Shown one piece after another: positions 1 to 8,357 of a DNA stretch of 64,000 nucleotides. The notes beneath the pieces were generated by a model. The model did no database searches and was not told the DNA's origin. It saw only the letters and a program-made list of their open reading frames with translations. Position 1 is the first letter of the stretch, and each line of letters opens with the position of its first letter. The position numbers and the translations under genes were made by a program. The stretch is from contig OX044365.1 of assembly GCA_943846755.1 (NCBI GenBank), positions 186,001 through 250,000 of the forward strand. Reading direction: 5' to 3'. The DNA comes from UBA8752 sp002336475. GTDB lineage: Bacteria; Bacteroidota; Bacteroidia; Flavobacteriales_D; Sanyastnellaceae.

Positions 1-1356
1 GCGGGCCTCTTCTCCAATGATGCTGGCCAATTGGTTCATCAACACTTCTCCCTTGCTGTAGGCTCCGGTGCCGTATGCGCGGTTGGTGACATAGTGGTCG
101 GCGTGGGTCGAGAGGGGTTCTTCGTTGCCGTCGCGCACCAGGTTCAAGTATCCGCCATAGGCCCAGTAGTGGGGTTGGTCGCGTGACTCGTTGAATTCTT
201 CGGCCATGAACTCTGACTCGACCCACGAGGTGAACCCTTCGTCCATCCATTCGTGCAGGCTTTCGTTGGTGGCGAGGATGCCTTGAAACCAGGCATGGGC
301 CATTTCATGGGCCGTCACGCCCACCAAACTGCGGAGTTTCCTGTTTCCACGCACCAAGGTGCACATGGGATACTCCATGCCACCATCGCCTCCTTCAATG
401 ACGGTGTATTGGGGCCAGGGATAGGGGCCCACGTGTTCAGAATAGTAGAGCAATGCACGTTCTGCAATGGCGGGCAATTCTTCCCAGGCGCCGTAGGATG
501 TGTCGGCTTGACGGATAAAGTGCATTTCAGTGCCGTCGGCGGCCTCGAGCACATCGTGAACGAAATCAGGGTCTGCGGCCCATGCAAAGTCGTGGACATC
601 CTCTGCGACAAAGTGCCAATCGATGGTGCCCTCTGTTGGAGCAGCGGCCTCGCCGTAGCCGTGGCCACAGTCGTCGGGATTTTGCAGGACACCCGTGCCT
701 CCAATCGTGTAAGCGGCGTCCATGTGAATGGTCACATCGAAGTCTCCCCAAACGCCGTGAAACTCGCGGCCGATGTAAGGGTTGGTATGCCATCCATGGT
801 GGTCGTATTCGCACACCTTGGGATACCATTGGGTCATGCTGAATTCGACGCCTTGGGCGTTCATCCATCCGGAGCGTCGCACTTGACGCGGGACTTGGGC
901 GTCCCATTCGAGGTGGATTTTCGTTTTTTTGCCGGAGGCCAAGGCTTTGGGGAGGGTGAGCCATCCGATGGTGCCCGAAGCCGTAAACGTGGCGTCGGTC
1001 TTTCCCACACGGGCGACATTGACTTTGATCCAACCCTGTTCCTCTGCTGGAAGTCCCACAATCCGGTCGCCTACGCGGCGGTCAGGATCGGCAATGTTGC
1101 GGCTGCGCACATCCATCATGCTTTCGGGCTGAAAGGCATTGAAGAACAGATGAAACGGAATGCGCTCCAATGCGTCTGGACTGTTGTTGGTGTAGGTGAT
1201 GTCCATGGAGCCCGTGTACTGGTGGAGTGGGGCATCCACAGCAATGTCCATGGTATAGTCCACGGCTTGTTGCCAGCCAGGATATTGGGCAAGCCCAAGT
1301 CCAGGCAACAGGAGCAGTGAGAAAGAGAGAAGGCGGAGGTGAATCGATGCTTTCAT
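1..1356 (-). CDS. M1 family zinc metallopeptidase (aminopeptidase-like), C-terminus cut by window edge
   Basis: Reading leftward from ATG 1356, the frame stays open to base 1, giving 452 residues without a stop. It begins with a signal peptide (MKASIHLRLLSFSLLLLPG, then GLAQ). The first part is the beta-rich N-terminal domain of Bacteroidota M1 peptidases (for example IPFHLFFNAFQPESMMD). The zinc site is present: HEMAH at residues 350-354 and, 18 residues later, the third ligand Glu373 in WMDEGF, which is the HExxH-x18-E pattern of gluzincins. Family members in this phylum usually exceed 600 residues, so the C-terminal helical domain lies outside the window. It is probably exported to the periplasm or outer membrane and trims peptides. 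An in-frame ATG at 1380 would overlap the upstream DUF2461 gene and spoil the signal peptide, so 1356 is preferred. It is the last visible gene of the leftward operon starting at 4772. Confidence 0.9.
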   Translation of the reverse strand, partial: MKASIHLRLLSFSLLLLPGLGLAQYPGWQQAVDYTMDIAVDAPLHQYTGSMDITYTNNSPDALERIPFHLFFNAFQPESMMDVRSRNIADPDRRVGDRIVGLPAEEQGWIKVNVARVGKTDATFTASGTIGWLTLPKALASGKKTKIHLEWDAQVPRQVRRSGWMNAQGVEFSMTQWYPKVCEYDHHGWHTNPYIGREFHGVWGDFDVTIHMDAAYTIGGTGVLQNPDDCGHGYGEAAAPTEGTIDWHFVAEDVHDFAWAADPDFVHDVLEAADGTEMHFIRQADTSYGAWEELPAIAERALLYYSEHVGPYPWPQYTVIEGGDGGMEYPMCTLVRGNRKLRSLVGVTAHEMAHAWFQGILATNESLHEWMDEGFTSWVESEFMAEEFNESRDQPHYWAYGGYLNLVRDGNEEPLSTHADHYVTNRAYGTGAYSKGEVLMNQLASIIGEEAR

Positions 1357-1376
1357 GGCGGGCGCCAAGTTAGCCA

Positions 1377-2048
1377 TCATCCCGCCTGCAGACCCGCCCT
1401 GAGGAATTGGCGCACTTCGGCTGCAGCATCGAAGTGTTCCATGACCTTTTCGAGCAGGGAATTGGACACCACATGTTTCACAGGCAGCTCTGCCATATAG
1501 AAGAACTGCTTGTTCAAAATGTGGGGGCAGATCTCGGCGGCCTCCCTGAATTCTTTGGGTATGCGCACATTCCGCGCACCCTGAAGCGCCCCGTATTTGC
1601 TGCTAAACGAGGGGTCTGCGAGCAGGTCATTGAACCGTTCCGGTTGCGCCGCAATGTGCTCTCGCAGCACATAGAGGTCGTCTTTCTCTACCCAATAAGC
1701 GCCGCCTCCAATGACGAGACGTTCTGCATCGAAGTGGACATAGAGTCCGGGATCGCCGCTCTTTTTTCCGCCGGGTGAAATGCCCGCCGAGAGGTGCGTT
1801 TTGTAGGGCTGCTTGTCCTTGGAGAATCGGGTGTCTCGGTTGATGCGGAAAATGCAATGTTTGGGCGCCACTTCTGCAAAGGCCGGTTCCCGTTCCGCAC
1901 AGGCTGAAATCACATCGGCCACAAAGGACTTGAAAGGGTCGCGAACCTGCTGCTCATAGGTCTTTCGGTGATCTGCAAACCAATCCCGGTCGTTGTGAGC
2001 GGCCAGATCTGCGAGGAATTTGAGTGCTGAGGGTTCGAAATGGGACAT
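1377..2048 (-). CDS. DUF2461 family protein (TIGR02453)
   Basis: This 223-residue cytosolic protein matches the DUF2461 family over its whole length. The signature stretches are FLADLAAHNDRDWFADHRKTY near the N-terminus, then FRINRDTRFSKDKQPYKTH and GLYVHFD in the middle, and GGGAYW after that. The biochemical role of the family is not established. It starts 4 bp after the stop of the glycosyltransferase gene and ends about 20 bp before the M1 peptidase start, so it is surely co-transcribed with them. There is no signal peptide or membrane segment. Family assignment is firm; function is unknown. Confidence 0.88.
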   Translation of the reverse strand: MSHFEPSALKFLADLAAHNDRDWFADHRKTYEQQVRDPFKSFVADVISACAEREPAFAEVAPKHCIFRINRDTRFSKDKQPYKTHLSAGISPGGKKSGDPGLYVHFDAERLVIGGGAYWVEKDDLYVLREHIAAQPERFNDLLADPSFSSKYGALQGARNVRIPKEFREAAEICPHILNKQFFYMAELPVKHVVSNSLLEKVMEHFDAAAEVRQFLRAGLQAG

Positions 2049-2052
2049 GGTG

Positions 2053-3573
2053 TCAAGGGCAGGGCAGGGCGTCGCCTGTGGCGTAAATCATGATGCGCTC
2101 CACCGAATTGATCGGGTTGAGTTCGTGGAGCCAACGGTCGGTTCTGCTCGGGGCAATGGTCGTCACATAGCGGAGACCCGGCATGGCCGCCTTGTATTGG
2201 GAAACGGCTTCGCCAAGGTGCCGGTCGCCTTGGAACAAAATGAACCCAGGCGGGGATGCGCACCAAGTTTTTGCCACTTGGAGGGGAGGACGCTGTTGTT
2301 CCCTGCGGTTGTCGATGTGGTAGGAATTCCACTTACCGCTGTAAAACTGTGGCGGCATGGCGCCGCTGTCTACATGCACCATCGCAAAATTCTCAGCCCC
2401 CTGCGCATAGAGGAATTCCATGGCTTTGACCCGGCTGTGTTTGCCAGAATAAGGAAGACTGGCTGCCATCAAAACACTCGAAATGACCCAAAACGCGCCC
2501 CACAGTCCCCGCTCCAATTGGCGGTGTCGGTTCCACCATTGGCTGCGTTGGCTCCATGTCTGCCATCCGATCCAACCCACCACGATGAGCGCAGGTACCA
2601 CAGGCAGAATGAAGCGTTCTTGCTTATTGATGTAGGCGCTGTGAAAGACCAAGAAACCAGCGATGGGGACCAACACCCGCCACCAGATGTCCGGCGCTGA
2701 CCGCCCCCGGTGAAAGGCGCCCCACAAGAGCATCACACTCACCGGGGGAACCATCATGCCCAGCAATGTGAGCAGGTATTGGTACCAAGGTCCTTTGGGG
2801 AAATTGCCAGCGTGGGTAGCGTTGTAATCGATGTAACCGCGGAGCTGGGTGAACGGCGCCCCCCAGACATAGAGGTCTGGTGCCTGCATGACTGCGAAAG
2901 TGCCCAATGCTGTGGCGCCGACGCCGACCAGGGCCCGCCATTGGTGTTGTGCGAGCAGCACGGGGGCCAAGGCGATGCCGATGACCCCACATTGATAACG
3001 CATTCCGGTGGCCACGCCGATGCCGATGCCTGCGATCAAGATGTCTTGCCACTGCAGACGGCTGGAGCGCACCAGTCCCCAAAACCCGAGCATCAAAGGT
3101 GGGATGCAGGCCATTTCGACCAACTGGTGCACGGAAAGGAGGGGCCACAATCCACTGGCGGACAAGATCCAAGCCACTGTGGTGGCTGTCTGTTTGCGGT
3201 CCGGTGAGAGGGCGCGGGCAAGCATATAGCCCAAGACGACGGTAAGCAAGCTGTACAGACCGTGAAGGATGCGCAGTACCAAAGCTTGTTGGCTCGGGTG
3301 GCGCGGCCCTGTCAGGTGAAACAGTTCAAAGAGGAGGTATTGGCTGCCGACATAGGCGAAGTTCGCCGGATGGGCTTGTGGGGTTCCCTTCTGATTCCAG
3401 GGAAGCCAGTTGTTGTAGTCCTCGCCATCGGCCCAACTGGCTGCCGCTTCGACCACCAAGAAATGATCGTCGTGCATGAGGTATCCGCCACCGTACAACG
3501 CAGCCGCCAGCCGCAACAACAGTCCTGCAAGCAGGGGAAGCAGGAGGGGATGACGCCAGGCGGAATGGTTCAC
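2053..3573 (-). CDS. GT-C fold integral membrane glycosyltransferase (mannosyltransferase-like, GT22/GT39 type)
   Basis: The 506-residue protein has roughly nine to ten hydrophobic segments and a short acidic motif after the first one (MHDDHF, residues about 33-38), the usual place of the catalytic Asp/Glu motif of GT-C enzymes that use lipid-linked sugars. Further on, NKQERFILPVVP resembles the HKExRF motif of GT22 (PIG-B/ALG9-like) mannosyltransferases. A soluble domain of about 120 residues follows the last membrane helix. The likely role is transfer of a sugar from a polyprenyl-phosphate donor to a lipid, glycan or protein on the periplasmic side; donor and acceptor are unknown. The start is GTG at 3573, overlapping the ribH stop as GTGA, which indicates translational coupling. 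Confidence 0.72.
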   Translation of the reverse strand: MNHSAWRHPLLLPLLAGLLLRLAAALYGGGYLMHDDHFLVVEAAASWADGEDYNNWLPWNQKGTPQAHPANFAYVGSQYLLFELFHLTGPRHPSQQALVLRILHGLYSLLTVVLGYMLARALSPDRKQTATTVAWILSASGLWPLLSVHQLVEMACIPPLMLGFWGLVRSSRLQWQDILIAGIGIGVATGMRYQCGVIGIALAPVLLAQHQWRALVGVGATALGTFAVMQAPDLYVWGAPFTQLRGYIDYNATHAGNFPKGPWYQYLLTLLGMMVPPVSVMLLWGAFHRGRSAPDIWWRVLVPIAGFLVFHSAYINKQERFILPVVPALIVVGWIGWQTWSQRSQWWNRHRQLERGLWGAFWVISSVLMAASLPYSGKHSRVKAMEFLYAQGAENFAMVHVDSGAMPPQFYSGKWNSYHIDNRREQQRPPLQVAKTWCASPPGFILFQGDRHLGEAVSQYKAAMPGLRYVTTIAPSRTDRWLHELNPINSVERIMIYATGDALPCP

Positions 3574-4082
3574 AGTCCGACCCCCCAGTTACCGGTTCCG
3601 GCAAGTCCGCTGCGCAGGCGGGCCATTTTGAGGGCAGCGACGGCGGCCTCGACACCTTTGTTGCCGTGCTCACCGCCTGAGCGGGCCCGGGATTGTTCGA
3701 TGTTGTCGTCGGTCAGGACACAAAAAATGACCGGTTTGTCGCTGTCCAGGCCAACCTTTAGTGTGCCTTGGGCCGCGGACTGACAGACGAAGTCAAAGTG
3801 GGCGGTCTCTCCACGGATCACACTGCCAATCGCGATGACGGCATCGCACGCAGCGTGTTTCAACAACCATTGGCTGGCCAGTGGAAGTTCAAAGCTTCCC
3901 GGTACGTTGTGCACGAGAACGCTGGCAACACCCGCTTTCTCGAGGACCGCCAATGCCCCATCTCTCAGGGCATGGGTGATCTCATGGTTCCATTCCGAAA
4001 CGGCCACGCCTATCCTAAAGTTCTGGCAATTCCCCAGACTATCAGTGTCATAAGCGGACAGGTCGTGCCCTTGCGTGGCCAT
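3570..4082 (-). CDS. ribH: 6,7-dimethyl-8-ribityllumazine synthase
   Basis: RibH condenses 5-amino-6-ribitylamino-uracil with 3,4-dihydroxy-2-butanone 4-phosphate in the penultimate step of riboflavin synthesis, normally as a pentamer or 60-mer in the cytosol. All family motifs are visible in the 170 residues: the substrate tryptophan in VSEWN (Trp31), VPGSFELP (60-67), GSVIRGETAHFDFV with the catalytic His95, and the C-terminal LTDDNIEQSRAR followed by GGEHGNKGVEAA. Length is slightly above the usual 155 because of an N-terminal extension of about 20 residues. It sits 15 bp downstream of the TPR gene and overlaps the glycosyltransferase gene by 4 bp. No FMN riboswitch is seen, as expected for an operon-internal gene. 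Confidence 0.97.
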   Translation of the reverse strand: MATQGHDLSAYDTDSLGNCQNFRIGVAVSEWNHEITHALRDGALAVLEKAGVASVLVHNVPGSFELPLASQWLLKHAACDAVIAIGSVIRGETAHFDFVCQSAAQGTLKVGLDSDKPVIFCVLTDDNIEQSRARSGGEHGNKGVEAAVAALKMARLRSGLAGTGNWGVGL

Positions 4083-4097
4083 GGTGTGGACCCGCTA

Positions 4098-4772
4098 TTA
4101 GCGGGCGATGGCAGCGGCCAACCCTTCGGCAGTCGCTTTCATGTTAGAGGCAGGATAGTCTTGGACAATGCTGCTCAACTTTCCATTGGCTGCGCCGTTG
4201 TTGCCGAGCTCAATGTCCACCAAAGCGCCCTTGAACAAAGCGATGGGAGCGAGGTAGTCTTCGCCCACGGAGCCTTTTGCACCACTTGTAGCTTGGTCAA
4301 AAGCACTGGCTGCACTGCTGTAGTTGCCCAATTCGACTTCGCAGTCGCCGATGTTGATCTGTGCGATGACTGAGAGCACATCGTCGCTCAAGTTGGCGCT
4401 GTTGAACGCTTCGATCGCACCTGCGAAATCGCCTTGGCTGCGAAGGATGGTGCCCAACTCATACTGGGCACGCGCCTCAGAAGTGGTGCCAGCGTGCTCA
4501 TCGATGATGTCATAGAGGCCTGGGTACAAGCCATCGCCATTCAAAGCGAGGTCTACGCTGTCCATCATGAAGTATTGCTCAGCGCGCCAAGAATCTTGGT
4601 TTGCTTCTTGCTCGGCAGGCTCTGTCACAAGCTTGCCATAGCCCACTACTCCTAAGATGAGGACGGCCACGGCACCAATGGCCATGACGATGTTGCGGCT
4701 GTTGTTCTCGATGAACTGTTCCGTTTGGCCCGAGAGATCTTGAGGGGCGCCGGAGGGATTGTTTTCGGCCAT
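4098..4772 (-). CDS. Tetratricopeptide-repeat membrane-anchored protein
   Basis: The protein has 224 residues, with a hydrophilic N-terminus of about 27 residues, one membrane helix (NIVMAIGAVAVLILGVVGYG, residues about 28-47), and then a TPR-type helical repeat domain exported to the periplasm (AQYELGTILRSQGDFAGAIE and QINIGDCEVELGNYSSAAS are TPR-like pairs). This layout resembles the YfgM/ancillary SecYEG translocon subunit type of TPR protein, but that equivalence is inferred. ATG 4772 was chosen because a longer frame (to 4895) adds 41 residues with no membrane or signal logic and would invade the recF promoter region. It is the first gene of a leftward operon with ribH, divergent from recF across about 140 bp. 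Confidence 0.82.
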   Translation of the reverse strand: MAENNPSGAPQDLSGQTEQFIENNSRNIVMAIGAVAVLILGVVGYGKLVTEPAEQEANQDSWRAEQYFMMDSVDLALNGDGLYPGLYDIIDEHAGTTSEARAQYELGTILRSQGDFAGAIEAFNSANLSDDVLSVIAQINIGDCEVELGNYSSAASAFDQATSGAKGSVGEDYLAPIALFKGALVDIELGNNGAANGKLSSIVQDYPASNMKATAEGLAAAIAR

Positions 4773-4912
4773 GGAGGTCGTATCCTGGTTGATTCTTGAT
4801 AAGCTTCGGGATTCCCGGTGGAAAACCCTGCACGCATCCACGGGTCGATGACCCACTTTTGCGGACGGCAAAAATAGCCAAAGTGACCGAGTCAAAGACC
4901 AATACCATCGGC

Positions 4913-6049
4913 ATGCGCCTCCTCAGGTTGCAATTGCTCGATTTCAAGAACCACCCAGAGGTGGAAATGGAGCTGTGCGCGCAAGTAAATTGCTTGCTCG
5001 GAGACAATGGAACCGGCAAAACGAATGTTTTGGATGCGGTGCACTATCTGGGCAACGCCAAAGGATTTTTCAATCCCATTGATTCGCAAAATGTGCGCCA
5101 CGGACAGCCTTCGTTTATGATCGAGGGAACTTTTGCCCTCGAGGAAGCCGATGTCAAAGAAGAAGACCGCGTCGTTTGTGCTGTGATCAAGGGGCAGAAA
5201 AAAGTGCTCAAGCGCAATGGCAAGGCTTATCAGAAGTTGGCCGATCATGTGGGCAGGTATCCGGTGGTGATGATCGCACCAGCAGATTCAGCTCTGCTGC
5301 ACGAAGGAAGCGAGGTGCGCCGCAAATGGATGGACCAGGTGATCAGCCAATACGACCGCCCTTACTTGGACCGGTTGATTCAGTACCACCATTTGGTTCA
5401 GCAGCGCAACAACCTGCTGCGGTTTTTCGCAGAGAACAGAACGTTTGATGCCGACCAATTGACACCGTGGAATGAACAGATGGTCCCGCTTGCGGAGGCG
5501 ATTGCGCAGCAGCGCGCATTGTTTATTGCCGAATTTGAGCCGGAGTTCCAGAGGATTCACCGCGAATTGTGTCAGGGAAAAGAGACTGTGGGGTTGACGC
5601 TTCAAAGCCGTGTAGATTCTGGTCAATTCGAGCAGGCATTGGCGGACGCCCAATCCGATGACCGCCGTTTGCGCCGCTCTACGGTGGGTGTGCACAAGGA
5701 CGATGTGGACTTCAGGTTGGGAGACCATGCCCTCAAACGGTTTGGAAGTCAAGGACAACAGAAGACTTTTTTGTTGGCTTTGAGGCTGGCACAAGTCGAA
5801 CACCTCGCGCAGCGTGTTGGCCGGAGGCCCGTCCTGCTTTTGGATGACATCTTTGATAAAATCGATGCGCACCGCGCTGGGGCATTGATGGCCGTGTTGG
5901 GCAGGGCGCGCTTTGGTCAAGTGTTTATTTCTGATACCGACCCTGACCGCATTCCTGACTTGCTCAAAGCCGCTGATGTGCCTTTTAGTGCATGGTGGGT
6001 GGGATCCGAAGGCGTCATTCCACATGAATCCCTGAATCCAACCTCATGA
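4913..6049 (+). CDS. recF: DNA replication and repair protein RecF
   Basis: RecF is the ABC/SMC-like ATPase that helps load RecA at single-strand gaps with RecO and RecR. The 378 residues contain the Walker A motif GDNGTGKT (30-37) close to the N-terminus, the following NVLDAVHYL helix, the ABC-type signature region GSQGQQKTFLLALRLAQ, and Walker B VLLLDDIFDKID, all in the RecF order. The start was placed at ATG 4913 (MRLLRLQLLDFKNH) because RecF proteins begin within a few residues of this beta strand; an upstream frame to 4796 is open but not RecF-like. The last four bases overlap the next gene (ATGA), so recF and the DUF721 gene are coupled. A near -7 box (CACTTTTG, 4854-4861) lies about 50 bp upstream. 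Confidence 0.96.
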   Translation: MRLLRLQLLDFKNHPEVEMELCAQVNCLLGDNGTGKTNVLDAVHYLGNAKGFFNPIDSQNVRHGQPSFMIEGTFALEEADVKEEDRVVCAVIKGQKKVLKRNGKAYQKLADHVGRYPVVMIAPADSALLHEGSEVRRKWMDQVISQYDRPYLDRLIQYHHLVQQRNNLLRFFAENRTFDADQLTPWNEQMVPLAEAIAQQRALFIAEFEPEFQRIHRELCQGKETVGLTLQSRVDSGQFEQALADAQSDDRRLRRSTVGVHKDDVDFRLGDHALKRFGSQGQQKTFLLALRLAQVEHLAQRVGRRPVLLLDDIFDKIDAHRAGALMAVLGRARFGQVFISDTDPDRIPDLLKAADVPFSAWWVGSEGVIPHESLNPTS

Positions 6050-6378
6050 AGCGTTACACCAACCGTGCACTGGGCCGGCGGCGGACCTCGCGTAAGGCCG
6101 AAGCGGTCTCGCTGGGAGACGCCATTTCTGAATGGCTGCGCCTCAGTGGACATGGGGCCCGTCTTGATAATGCCCGAACAGAAGCTGCTTGGCGCGAAGT
6201 CATGGGAGAGGCCGTCTCGCGCAAGACCCGGTTCTTGAGGGTTCGAGACGGTGTGCTGACCGTTGAACTGGACTCAGGTCCCATGAAAGAAGAATTCCTG
6301 ATGGCCCGGACGCGCATACAGACGCTGATCAATGAACACTTGGGCCGGGAGGCCATTCGGCAGGTGGTCATCCGGTAG
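6046..6378 (+). CDS. DUF721/DciA-like protein, putative replicative helicase loader
   Basis: This 110-residue basic protein belongs to the DUF721 (DciA) family: the core runs from LGDAISEWLRLSG to the C-terminus with the family strand pattern GVLTVELDSGPMKEEFLMAR. DciA proteins help deliver the DnaB helicase to origins in bacteria that lack DnaC or DnaI. The 4-bp overlap with recF is a common arrangement in Bacteroidota and supports a replication role. The N-terminal 20 residues are arginine/lysine-rich (RALGRRRTSRK). Function is inferred from family and context; the sequence itself only shows the domain. Confidence 0.83.
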   Translation: MKRYTNRALGRRRTSRKAEAVSLGDAISEWLRLSGHGARLDNARTEAAWREVMGEAVSRKTRFLRVRDGVLTVELDSGPMKEEFLMARTRIQTLINEHLGREAIRQVVIR

Positions 6379-6394
6379 ACGGAGCAGTAGAAGT

Positions 6395-6402
6395 TATCTT
6401 TG
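6395..6402 (+). promoter_or_regulatory. Bacteroidota-type -7 promoter box for the methyltransferase gene
   Basis: TATCTTTG is an exact match to TAnnTTTG, the -7 element of the Bacteroidota primary sigma factor. It ends 9 bases before the ATG at 6412, so the transcript would have almost no leader. No clear TTG -33 element is seen at the usual distance. Confidence 0.6.
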
Positions 6403-6411
6403 CCGCACATC

Positions 6412-7191
6412 ATGCGTGCCCTCATCTCTTTTGTTACCCGGTTTATTCCCCGGCATTTGTTGCAGCGTGTGGCCCACATCGCCCTGCAATTGGTTTCTCC
6501 TTTTTACTGGGGTGGCCGCTTTGAGGATCCCATCAACGGAAAGAAGTACCGCAAGCTGCTGTCCTATGGTCGCGCTGACAGAAGCCGTCCCAATGCATTG
6601 GCGCCGAACTCACTGAGTTTGGAGCGTCACCGCGCAGTGTGGATGTACCTCAAGGAACACAGTAACATGTTCAATGGAGGACCGGACAGGCGCATGTTGC
6701 ACCTGGCTCCTGAGTATTGTTTTCTGAAGCGGTTCAACGCGGCCCAAGGATTGGAAATCACCAGGGCCGATTTGGTGTCGCCATGGGCGGATGTGCATTT
6801 CGATGTCCATGAAATCCCCTACGAAGACAGCCACTTTGACATCATCATGGGCAACCACTTGATGGAACATGTGGCCGATGACCGCAAAGTCATGGCGGAG
6901 TATTTCCGGGTGATGAAGCCCGGCGGTTGGGGCATTTTTCAAGTCCCCTTGGACCGCAATAACGCCGAGACCTTGGAAGATCCCAATGTGACCGATCCGG
7001 CAGAGCGAGAACGCTTGTACTGGCAGCGCGACCATGTCCGGCTCTACGGCATGGATTACGCCGACCGTTACCGCGCTGTTGGTTTCGAGGTAGAAGAGCT
7101 GGACCTGCGCGAGCTGTTTGGTGCGGATCGTTTTGAGCGCTGTGCCCTCGGTTCAGAACGCTACCTGCACGTGGTCCGGAAGCCGGCTTAA
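6412..7191 (+). CDS. SAM-dependent class I methyltransferase (methyltransferase type 11-like)
   Basis: The 259-residue protein has the Methyltransf_11 pattern in its centre: a first strand (RMLHLAPEYCFLKRF) with an atypical motif I, the acidic end of strand 2 (EITRADLVSP), then HFDIIMGNHLMEHVADD and VMKPGGWGIFQVPL, which are motifs IV-VI of small-molecule and protein methyltransferases. The N-terminal 70 residues are basic and partly hydrophobic and may bind membranes. Substrate is unknown; relatives are often found with cell-envelope glycan genes. ATG 6412 is preferred over TTG 6400 because the TTG lies inside the -7 box. It follows the DUF721 gene by 33 bp but has its own promoter, and a hairpin terminator follows it. 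Confidence 0.85.
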   Translation: MRALISFVTRFIPRHLLQRVAHIALQLVSPFYWGGRFEDPINGKKYRKLLSYGRADRSRPNALAPNSLSLERHRAVWMYLKEHSNMFNGGPDRRMLHLAPEYCFLKRFNAAQGLEITRADLVSPWADVHFDVHEIPYEDSHFDIIMGNHLMEHVADDRKVMAEYFRVMKPGGWGIFQVPLDRNNAETLEDPNVTDPAERERLYWQRDHVRLYGMDYADRYRAVGFEVEELDLRELFGADRFERCALGSERYLHVVRKPA

Positions 7192-7207
7192 AGTCACCGG
7201 ATCACTC

Positions 7208-7226
7208 GGGTGCTTGGCGCCCTTTT
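7208..7226 (+). terminator. Rho-independent terminator after the methyltransferase gene
   Basis: The stem GGGTGC / GCGCCC (7208-7213 with 7217-7222, one G-U pair) has a TTG loop and is followed directly by TTTT. It lies 16 bp after the stop and between convergent genes. Confidence 0.6.
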
Positions 7227-7277
7227 CAATCGTGCATTGTCATTGGAACAGCGCGGGCTTGAACCGACCGCAGCCGC

Positions 7278-8357
7278 TCAGTGTGCCTTTAGAATCTGCT
7301 GATGGCCTGCAGTATCCGTGGCTCGGATAATTTTTATTCCTCCTGTAAATGGGGTCCAGATTTGGCCCTGAACCAAAGGTTGCTGTTCAATGCAGCGACC
7401 GGTGGCGTCGAACAATTCTAAGCGGCAAGTTCTGTCTGTAGAAATGCCATTTCCTCTCCAGTGCAGCCAAGATTTCGGCGCACTGGGCTCTTCCATGCCT
7501 GTAAATTCACCCGCACACTGAGAAGAGAAGAAGTCCCAGAGCAATTGGGTAGAAACAATGTCCATGCTTCCCCATACTCCAAACCAATCGTGCCCCCCGC
7601 CATTGACGCGGTAGTGATGGAATTCCTGTCCGCCTGGTGAACCGTAGTGCCGAAAGAAGTCCACCGAAGTCTCGTCGACAGCCTCTTGGTTGGGCAAGGA
7701 TACCTCATCGACCAAAGTGGTTCCCATCAGATCCGTCCAGTGGTCCATGATGTCCACAACACCGGCACTGCCCCAGCTTCCTCCAACACCATTGTCATAG
7801 GAAACGACCAGGTCCTGAGTGCCATGCAGGTGAACGATGGGGACCACTTGATCTGGAATGCAGCCGAAGTCTTCAGCACTCATTGCACCTGTAACAGAGC
7901 CGACGGCTTTAAAGACATCGGGGTGTTCACATGCCAGAGAATAGCTCATGTACCCGCCGTTGGACATGCCGCATGAGTAGGTGCAATCGGCGCTGAGGTT
8001 GTATGATTCTTGGAGGTGTTCGGCCAAAGCCACAAGAAACCCGTGATCGTTCGTGGTGCTGATGCCCAAATTGGCATTCCAGTGTGAGGTGCCCGCTTGG
8101 TCTGTCGTGCCTTGCGGGAATACTGCAACGAAGCCTTCTTGTTCAGCCATGGCTGGCCATCCGCTGTAAGCTCGAATCAAGGTTGAACTGCTCGAGTAGC
8201 CATGGAGCACAAAGACAAGTGGGGCACCCTCTGGGATGGGGTCGGGTGCTTCCATGAAGTAGGACCTTTCTACACCTTCAAATTCAAAGGTCAATTGGGC
8301 AAATGTGGATGGGGCTAAAATGAGCCCGGCTGCAAGAGCGAGAAAGTATCTGATCAT
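7278..8357 (-). CDS. Secreted alpha/beta hydrolase, PHB depolymerase/feruloyl esterase-like (LpqC family)
   Basis: The 359-residue protein starts with a signal peptide (MIRYFLALAAGLILAPSTFA, cut before Q21). It follows the LpqC/polyhydroxybutyrate depolymerase fold: oxyanion strand PLVFVLHGYS, VAVFPQGT, then the nucleophile elbow CGMSNGGYMS with Ser132, the acid in HLHGTQDLVVSY, and the His in NGGGHDWFG. Such enzymes cleave esters of polyhydroxyalkanoates, feruloylated xylan or acetylated glycans; the substrate cannot be read here. The last 60 residues (RLELFDATGRCIEQQ then GGIKIIRATD) look like a weak T9SS C-terminal domain, so secretion by T9SS is possible. It overlaps the YigZ gene by 4 bp at the end of a four-gene operon. 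Confidence 0.85.
   Translation of the reverse strand: MIRYFLALAAGLILAPSTFAQLTFEFEGVERSYFMEAPDPIPEGAPLVFVLHGYSSSSTLIRAYSGWPAMAEQEGFVAVFPQGTTDQAGTSHWNANLGISTTNDHGFLVALAEHLQESYNLSADCTYSCGMSNGGYMSYSLACEHPDVFKAVGSVTGAMSAEDFGCIPDQVVPIVHLHGTQDLVVSYDNGVGGSWGSAGVVDIMDHWTDLMGTTLVDEVSLPNQEAVDETSVDFFRHYGSPGGQEFHHYRVNGGGHDWFGVWGSMDIVSTQLLWDFFSSQCAGEFTGMEEPSAPKSWLHWRGNGISTDRTCRLELFDATGRCIEQQPLVQGQIWTPFTGGIKIIRATDTAGHQQILKAH

Noticed and set aside
253..1320. 355-codon open frame on the plus strand
   Set aside because: It is antisense to the M1 peptidase, whose signal peptide, HEMAH zinc motif and downstream Glu are clear on the other strand.
4773..4895. 41-residue N-terminal extension of the TPR protein
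   Set aside because: It overlaps the recF upstream region, lacks signal or family logic, and ATG 4772 gives the normal short cytosolic segment before the membrane helix.
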